From: Aspidapion aeneum | Lineage: Eukaryota > Arthropoda > Insecta > Coleoptera > Brentidae | NCBI GenBank assembly: GCA_963576565.1 | Contig: OY755039.1 | Coordinates: forward strand, 134,457,369 to 134,521,368 | Direction: 5' to 3' | Length of the DNA stretch: 64,000 nt | In this document: piece after piece, positions 56,757-64,000 of the stretch | How positions within the stretch are numbered: position 1 is the first letter of the stretch | Layout of the letters: each line of letters starts with the position of its first letter | Notes under the pieces: model-generated | Seen by the model: only the letters and a program-made list of their open reading frames with translations | What the model was told of the DNA's origin: nothing | Database searches by the model: none | Program-made: the position numbers and the translations under genes

Positions 56757-59700
56757 CGAAAAAACCACACCTTCCATGTAAATTCGGAAAAACGTCATTT
56801 AGCGATTTTTAGTATAGGGAATCCCATGAAACCAAAATGGCAAAATTTTGAAAATTCATATCTCACAAACTATACATGTTATTAGTAAACGCACCGAGTT
56901 ACAGTATAGTGGGCCATAGAGATGCGAAAAAACCACACCTTCTGTGTAGATTCGGAAAAACGTCATCTAGCGATTTTTAGTATAGGGAATACCATGAGAC
57001 CAAAATGGCAAAATTTTGAAAATTCATATCTCACAAACTATACATTTTATCAGCAAACACACCGAGTTACAGTAAAGTGGGGTCATATTGATGCGAAAAA
57101 ACCACACTTTCGGTGTAGATTCGGAAAAACGTCATTTAGCGATTTTTAGTATAGAGAATCCCATGAGACCAAAATGGCAAAACTTTGAAAATTTATATGT
57201 CACAAACTATGCATGTTATCAGCAAACGCACCAAGTTACAGTATTGTGGGGTCGTAGAGATGCGAAAAAACCACACCTTCCTTGTAGATTCGGAAAAACG
57301 TCATTTAGCGATTTATAGTTAGGGAATCCCATGAGACCAAAATGGCAAAACTTTGAATATTCATATCTCACAAACTATACATGTTATCAGCAAACGCATC
57401 GAGTTACAGTATAATGGGGCCATAGAGATGCGAAAAAACCACACCTTCCGTGTAGATTCGGAAAAACGTCATTTAGTGATTTTTAGTATAGGGAATACCA
57501 TGAGACCAAAATGGCAAAACTTTGAAAATTCATATCTCACAAACTATACATGTTATCAGCGAACGCATCGAGTTACAGTATAATGGGGCCATAGAGATGC
57601 GAAAAAACCACACCTTCCATGTAGATTCAGAAAAAAGTCATTTAGCGATTTTTAGTATAGGAAATCCCATGAGAACAAAATGGCAAAACTTTGAAAATTC
57701 ATATCTCACAAACTATACATGTTATCAGCAAACGCACCGAGTTACAGCATAGTGGGGCCATAGAGATGCGAAAAAACCACACCTTCCGTGTAGATTCGGA
57801 AAAACGTCATTTAGTGATTTTTAGTATAGGGAATACCATGAGACCAAAATGGCAAAACTTTGAAAATTCATATCTCACAAATTATACATGTTATCAGCGA
57901 ACGCATCGAGTTACAGTATAATGGGGCCATAGAGATGCGAAAAAACCACACCTTCCATGTAGATTCAGAAAAAAGTCATTTAGCGATTTTTAGTATAGGA
58001 AATCCCATGAGAACAAAATGGCAAAACTTTGAAAATTCATATCTCACAAACTATACATGTTATCAGCAAACGCACCGAGTTACAGCATAGTGGAGCCATA
58101 GAGATGCGAAAAAACCACACCTTCCGTGTAGATTCGGAAAAACGTCATTTAGTGATTTTTAGTATAGGGAATACCATGAGACCAAAATGGCAAAACTTTG
58201 AAAATTCATATCTCACAAATTATACATGTTATCAGCAAATGCACCGAGTTACAGTATAGTGGGGCCATAGAGATGCGAAAAAACCACACTTTCGGTGTAG
58301 ATTCGGAAAAACGTCATTTAGCGATTTTTAGTATAGGGAATTCCATGAGAGCAAAATGGCAAATCTTTGAAAATTCATATCTCACAAACTATACATGTTA
58401 TCAGCAAACGCACCGAGTTACAGCATAGTTGGGCCATAGAGATGCGAAAGAACCACACCTTTCGTCTAGATTTGAAAAAACGTCATTTAGCGATTTTTAG
58501 TATAGGGAATACCATGAGACAAAAATGGCAAAACTTTGAAAATTCATATCTCACAAACTATACATGTTATTAGCAAACGCACCAAGTTACAGTATAGTGG
58601 GGCCATAGAGATGCGAAAAAACCACACCTTCCGTGTAGATTCGGAAAAACGTCATTTAGTGATTTTTAGTATAGGGAATACCATGAGAACAAAATGGCAA
58701 AACTTTGAAAATTCATATCTCACAAACTATACATGTTATCAGCAAACGCACCGAGTTACAGCATAGTGGGGCCATAGAGATGCGAAAAAACCACACCTTT
58801 CGTCTAGATTTAAAAAAACGTCATTTAGCGATTTTTAGTATAGGGAATACCATGAGACAAAAATGGCAAAACTTTGAATATTCATATCTCACAAACTATA
58901 CATGTTATCAGCAAACGCACCGAGTTACAGTATAATGGGGCCATAGAGATGCGAAAAAACCACACCTTCCGTGTAGATTCGGAATAACGTCATTTAGCGA
59001 TTTTTAGTATAGGAAATCCCATGAGACCAAAATGGCAAAACTTTGAAAATTCATATCTCACAAACTATACATGTTATCAGCAAACGCATCGAGTTACAGT
59101 ATAATGGGGCCATAGAGATGCGAAAAAACCACACCTTCCGTGTAGATTCGGAAAAACGTCATTTAGTGATTTTTAGTATAGGGAATACCATGAGACCAAA
59201 ATGGCAAAACTTTGAAAATTCATATCTCACAAATTATACATGTTATCAGCAAATGCACCGAGTTACAGTATAGTGGGGCCATAGAGATGCGAAAAAACAA
59301 CACTTTCGGTGTAGATTCGGAAAAACGTCATTTAGCGATTTTTAGTATAGGGAATTCCATGAGACCAAAATGGCAAATCTTTGAAAATTCATATCTCACA
59401 AACTATACATGTTATCAGCAAACGCACCGAGTTACAGCATAGTGGGGCCATAGAGATGCGAAAGAACCACACCTTTCGGCTAGATTTGAAAAAACGTCAT
59501 TTAGCGATTTTTAGTATAGGGAATACCATGAGACAAAAATGGCAAAACTTTGAAAATTCATATCTCACAAACTATACATGTTATCAGCAAACGCACCGAG
59601 TTACAGTATTGTGGGGCCGTAGAGATGCGAAAAAACCTCACCTTCATTGTAGATTCGGAAAAACGTGGGGCCGTAGAGATTGGAAAGAACCACACCTTCC

Positions 59701-60105
59701 GTGTAGATTCAGAAAAACGTCATTTAGCGATTTTTAGTATAGGGAATCTCATGAGACCAAAATGGCAAAACTTTGAAAATTCATATCTCACAAACGATAC
59801 ATCTTATCAGCAAACACACCGAGTTAGAGTAAAGTGGGGTCATATAGATGCGAAAAAACCACACTTTCGGTGTAGATTCGGAACAACGTCATTTAGCGAT
59901 TTTTAGTATAGGGAATCCCATGAGACCAAAATGCGCGATTTTTAGTATAGGGATGGATGGATGGGTGAATGAACGGAACCGAACCGAACCGAACCGAACC
60001 AAAATGGCAAAACTTTGACAATTCATATGCCACAAACTATGCATGTTATCAGCAAACGCACCGAGTTACAGTATTGTGGGGCCGTAGAGAAACCATTCAT
60101 CTGAT
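56757..60105 (+). repeat. 169-bp satellite, array 2 (about 20 monomers)
   Basis: Monomers (marked by AAAACCACACCTTCCGTGTA, AAAACGTCATTTAGCGATTT, ACCAAAATGGCAAAACTTTG and ATACATGTTATCAGCAAACG) recur every 169 bp. Variants repeat with longer periods: 57522 and 57860 share the same variant pattern (338 bp apart), and so do 58198 and 59212, and 58367 and 59381 (1014 bp, six monomers). Near 59650 a partial monomer of about 50 bp is inserted. Each monomer carries a 76-codon frame that overlaps the next by one step; these are not genes. Confidence 0.97.
59940..60001 (+). repeat. Disrupted monomer with GGAT and CCGAA microsatellites
   Basis: Within a satellite monomer, TTTTTAGTATAGGGA is followed by GGATGGATGG and then five CCGAA units, before the monomer resumes at ACCAAAATGGCAAAAC. 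The CCGAA unit is the same as that at 29440-29462. Confidence 0.9.
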
Positions 60106-61414
60106 AAAAAAACGTGCAAAAGTGTTTTTGTAGGAAATTTTTTGTCTTCAACTTTTATTTAAAACATTTTTTTTCTAAAACGTACAGTAACCAAGTAATT
60201 TTAAAAGTACCCTTTTTGTGCACACTAAATCCAAAATGGCGGAGGGGGCCGGCCGCCCCCAAGGTCGAAAACCCAAGTTTATTTATAGGACTCCAATGTC
60301 AATAACATATGTCAAAATCGTGACTACATCACTTTTTGCAAGCTAAAATTCTATAATGACTGGACTATTTAGTCACCCCCAAAACTAGTGTTTTTGTACG
60401 TCCAGAAGTCGGGATACTAGACATTTAAAACAATTCAAATCTTAAAGTAAAGGCGGTCTTCATAGCCGTTTTCGAATCTCCCTTACTTAAATAACCAATT
60501 TATAATTGTATTTATTTTTTTAGCTTTAAAACTCATTATTCAAAAATACACTTTTCAAACTTACCTTTCTAAGAATAGCTAAAATACAAACATGTTGCAT
60601 TTGTCTTTCTTTATGTAAGTATGTAATAAAAAACATAACAATAAATTAAAATCCTGAAAAATCACTATTATGTGTATTTTTCTAACCGAACATTCAAACG
60701 GACTACAGACCGACGCAAAATTTTTCCGCAATTATGTGTATTTTTTAAGCGAATATTCAAACGGAATATACACCGAAGCGAAATTTTTCATGATTGAATT
60801 TAACCCAGTAATGCGAATAAATTATATGTCATTGTGTTGAACGACGCGCCACGAAATCTGGTCAATAACCTCGGGCGGTATTGGGATTCTTATCCAAGCT
60901 CTTCCGAAAACGGCAGCGGCCATTTATTAAGTCCCCGACTGTACCTACTTTCGAATAATTTGACTTGGCAACAATGGTTGGTTTGAAACTTTTTTGAAAC
61001 AGCTGCATTGGAGAAAATGGTTATGATGTAGTAACTGAATCTGTGACTACTCGAGAGAAAGTGCAAGGCAGCTGAAGCGGCGCGCTTTGGTGGGTGATCC
61101 CCCAGTTTCCCAACCAATTAGGATTTTTGAAAATTGCCAAAAATATGCATCCAAATTGAAATATTTGGCAAATGACCTAGAACAAGCTGAATTAAAAATC
61201 AAAACAACAATTTCTTTGCATAAGCTGAATTAGTCACTTTAAGGGGGCAAACTTCGCCCGAAAACTTACCATTTGACAACACTGATATCGCATTTTTTGA
61301 CCAAATCTTTGTTCTAATAGAAATAGAAAACGAGAAAGCGGAACGCGTCGAAATTTTGAGGGGTAGTTTTTAAAAGCAACCTTACAGCGATTTTTCTAAA
61401 CTCTCCCCCTTTAC
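60106..61414. other. Intergenic, possible gene-proximal sequence
   Basis: Short GC-rich text (GGAGGGGGCCGGCCGCCCCC at 60241-60260, a palindrome) and a GC-richer block at 60890-61100 stand out. No reading frame is recognised. It lies downstream of the exon at 61415-61627 on that gene's strand, so it would be intron. Confidence 0.4.
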
Positions 61415-61627
61415 TCGTACCAGAGAACTTCTCTACCAGCGGTACCAGACTATCAAGCTTCTTCATGCAGCTAAAAGCATCCTGGCCAAATTTAAAGGGA
61501 TACGGAGGGTATCTCATACTCCCATCGGTCCTTTCTCTCTGTCTAATCAGTATGAGCTGTTGCTTCATCTCTTCCACCGATCCAATGGCTATGCCTCTCC
61601 ATGTTAATTCATAAATAAAGATTATGG
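61415..61627 (-). CDS. Exon of an unidentified protein-coding gene
   Basis: On the minus strand, a pyrimidine-leaning TTGTTGTGTTTTAG acceptor is followed by 213 bp with one open frame and no codon bias toward A+T. It then reaches a GTAAAG donor at 61414 (or GTACGA six bases earlier). Both junctions are phase 1, so the exon is symmetric. The protein piece reads IIFIYELTWRGIAIGSVEEM, later QRERTDGSMRYPPYPFKFGQ, then KKLDSLVPLVEKFSGT. It looks like conserved soluble or juxtamembrane sequence, but I do not recognise the family and assign no function. The adjoining exons were not found, so introns probably run beyond or through the repeats. Confidence 0.6.
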
Positions 61628-62409
61628 CTAAAACACAACAAATATTTCAAAACAATGTTTGGCATATCAGTAGCCTAGTTGTATTATAGAAAACTGTAGC
61701 GAAATTGTTTCGATTTTTGTATTTTTTGGAAATAAACAAAAGAAAATCAAAAATCTAACAAGATACGTTTGAAGATTTTAAAAAAATCTTGCATATGAAC
61801 AGAAATAATGTTTCAACTAGTTTTTTATAGAAGAGATCTATTAGGATTTAAAAAAGCGTGCTCAATTTTATATTTGCTGCAGGACACCAAATCAGAAAAG
61901 AGCCATCAACTTCCTGACTGAAGCGCCATCCCCATATACCGGTGGCAAGTCAATTCGATTGAGAAAATTTAACAACAATCATTTTCATTTTCATCATCGG
62001 ATTTTCACATTATTTTCAGATATTTTCGTCGTTTAATATAAGTTTAATATAAGTTAAATGATTATAAGTAGGTATTTAAAGACATACAGTTTTTTCTATT
62101 TACAAAACGTTTTTTAAGTGCTAGCCATAGCGTAACAAGCAAAATCAGGGGATTACGAACCAATTTATAAGATAGTTTTTGATAATTAGTATATTGCTCA
62201 GTCAATAGAAGCTTAACTTAGGTGAGTTGAAAATAAAGCCCTTTTTCATTTATTTATTAATTTATTACATAGCAAGAGAAGAAAGTGACAAATTTCACAC
62301 GAGCTTGAGAAAGTTACTTTCTGTCGAGTTATGGACGCTATTTTTCCTACGAACACTAATTTTTGTAAAAATTGGTGTTTAATTTTGCGTAAATCAAATG
62401 AAACTGCTT
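61628..62409. other. Intergenic or intron, nothing recognised
   Basis: A+T-rich; no convincing second exon. Confidence 0.4.
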
Positions 62410-62525
62410 TTCCGCACATGTGTGGGAAAGTAGTTTGTAACACATGTGCGAAAAAGTATTGTGATAGTTAAACACTTTCCACATGTGCCGAAGTACTGAA
62501 AGTACTTGTAACACATGTGCGAAAA
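62410..62525. promoter_or_regulatory. Cluster of CACATGTG palindromes
   Basis: CACATGTG occurs four times in about 105 bp (near 62416, 62442, 62480 and 62512), three with a following GCG or GCC. TTGTAACACATGTGCGAAAA is directly repeated. This could be a tandem duplication within a repeat or a group of E-box (bHLH) sites. Confidence 0.45.
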
Positions 62526-63291
62526 AAATTCTGAACACGGATGAAATTTAATGTTTTCTAAGGACGCAAATCGTGTAAAATCCAACATTTTCATATGTGG
62601 TCGCAGGAAATAGTAATTTACCTAACCAGTGTGGAAGACGCACTAAACTCATTCGTTAAGTAAGTAGGTACAATATTTTTTTACGAGGTTGTGGAAACAA
62701 AAATAAAGTACTACAATAGAAACAACTCATTTATTATATTTAATTTACAATGATTGCCGAAAACTTTACTTCTTATCCTGTGCAGCATCTGTGGATCAGG
62801 AGATTTTCGTTTTCATATTCTAGATCAATGATATCGGAAGGTCTTTAAATATATTTTGCTCTGGATGTATTTGGAGGCAGGCTCATAGTAACATTATGTG
62901 TTCCATCCTATTGTGGCTAAGTCTTCTTCGGGATTATCGGTATTTTCTATCACAGTAAATAAACACTTTTTTCTATTTTTATTTATAACATAAAATGTCA
63001 TCCCCTGGTTTTTGACAAAAAAATAGGCTTTGTTATTTACTCTATTCTTTTATTTTTTCTGTTGCTATTGGAAAACTAGCCGCCCACTTGAGTTTTAAGG
63101 CAAAAATTAACGTCAGTGTCAAACTCAAAATGTCTTGTTTTTTTGTCATCCCCAAAATTTTAGTAAGGCCCACAATTTAGAAACCGAATAGGTGTCCCTA
63201 GGACCCTAATATGGGGTGCCACCTATTGACTGAGATTTAAATATTTTGCCCTGTTGTCTTTTGCGTAAAAAATTGGCTGGATCGAATTTGT
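62526..63291. other. Intergenic, nothing recognised
   Basis: No credible gene or boundary. Confidence 0.5.
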
Positions 63292-63530
63292 CGCCTTAAG
63301 AAATACCACTGCGATTTTATGTTTAGAACAATGATTACACTACACAAATAGATATGCAATCCAAAAACTGAATATACAGCGGACAGATGGCTCTGACGTG
63401 TCATTATGGGAACTACATGAATATACGACAGAGCCATCTGTCCGCTGCTGGTATTGAGTTTGTTGGGTTGCATATCTATTTGTGTAATTATTGGTTTAAA
63501 ATCAAAATAACATTTCTAAGAAAAGAAGAC
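63292..63530. mobile_element. Foldback element
   Basis: ACACAAATAGATATGCAA and AGCGGACAGATGGCTCTG on the left recur inverted on the right (CAGAGCCATCTGTCCGCT and TTGCATATCTATTTGTGT), around a centre near 63413. Outside these, pairing weakens but continues for about 45 bp. Confidence 0.85.
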
Positions 63531-63640
63531 CTATTTGTTAAAATGAAAATTAAAATGCTACAATGCAATGTGATACGACATTAATTGACGCGCGGCCATT
63601 TTAAACATATTCGCAGCCTTGGTGCGTGCTTACGTGCTAA

Positions 63641-63772
63641 AACCCGGTTCCCACCTGCGACTTTCTCGTGCGTGCCCGCGCACGCGTCACATGACTGTCA
63701 TAACATTTCATATTGAGATCATGTGACGCGTGAGCGGGCACCCACGAAAAAGTCGTGGGTGGGAACCGGGTG
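63641..63772. mobile_element. PIF/Harbinger-like MITE, second copy
   Basis: The ends AACCCGGTTCCCACC and GGTGGGAACCGGGTG are flanked by TAA on both sides (63638-63640 and 63773-63775). It matches the 19375-19503 copy along its length. It is slightly longer and has better-matched ends. Confidence 0.92.
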
Positions 63773-64000
63773 TAAGATGCTGGACAAAATAGCGATGGCG
63801 CTTTCTGAAAAAATTTCTAGATTTTTTTCTATATTTTCAATGCACAGATTTTGCGTATAATTTTGAATAAAATATCAATCAAAACGTGACGACACAAGAA
63901 ATGGGATTGAATTATTTCCCTTTGTCACCCCAAAATGACTTTGCAGTTCCATTATTCGATTAAAGGCTTTCAAACCTCTTTTTTTATTAATGTAAACGTA

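Noticed and set aside
56922..59906. Series of overlapping 76-118 codon open frames, very alike in sequence
   Set aside because: They follow the 169-bp satellite period exactly, overlap each other, and have no start context or known domain. They are satellite DNA that happens to lack stops.
49237..60105. Repeat arrays considered as CRISPR
   Set aside because: Units are 169 bp without unique spacers, in a eukaryotic repeat-rich setting.

Overview
This is a stretch of A+T-rich eukaryotic nuclear DNA, almost certainly from an insect or another arthropod. The evidence is the set of repeat families: a BEL/Pao retroelement, RTE-type and CR1/Jockey-type LINEs, a mariner transposase, many hAT, PIF/Harbinger and TA-target MITEs, Penelope-like 3' ends, and introns with ordinary GT/AG signals. 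A repeat-rich genome such as a beetle's would fit, but the sequence alone does not fix the species. There are no bacterial operons, rRNAs or CRISPR arrays, and no intact full-length gene. Only two pieces look like host coding sequence: a two-exon THAP-domain gene with a frameshift (minus strand, 52143-52706), and one well-bounded exon of an unidentified gene (minus strand, 61415-61627).

Layout. 1-5.5 kb: an inverted BEL LTR, then a 2.7-kb element with GGGTTGCCAAC ends that holds three copies of a 309-bp MITE. 5.5-11.2 kb: mostly degenerate DNA, with an inverted Penelope-like repeat (8.25-8.63 kb) and a hAT MITE with an exact 8-bp target duplication (9461-9739). 11.2-16.3 kb: a LINE 3' fragment with a 13-bp target duplication, then a BEL/Pao pol pseudogene with its 3' LTR. 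16.9-20.3 kb: an almost complete RTE-like LINE on the minus strand, interrupted by a 129-bp PIF-like MITE. 20.7-24.4 kb: a TA-flanked MITE and a 1.7-kb foldback element. 25-27.5 kb: a LINE reverse transcriptase with a mutated catalytic motif, its 3' region, a long hairpin and a Penelope/hammerhead-like motif. 29.2-30.3 kb and 34.9-36.9 kb: mosaics of LINE, mariner and pogo-like pieces. 38-42.6 kb: a nested palindrome, a tRNA-like Pol III promoter and a 2.4-kb foldback with three tandem units per arm. 43.5-47.7 kb: two more Penelope-like ends with hammerhead-like motifs, one split by a hAT element, plus another hAT element. 48-50 kb and 56.7-60.1 kb: two arrays, in opposite orientation, of one 169-bp satellite; the larger shows higher-order periodicity. 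The window closes with a second copy of the PIF-like MITE.

How the parts relate. The window is a record of nested insertion, not a set of cooperating genes. Target duplications and one empty-site comparison allow several insertions to be dated relative to each other. The most interesting pattern is the series of hammerhead-ribozyme-like motifs with self-complementary stem III (27.4, 43.7 and 47.65 kb, with a decayed pair near 8.3/8.6 kb). Hammerhead ribozymes in Penelope-like elements are an established idea; these particular copies are inferred from sequence only.
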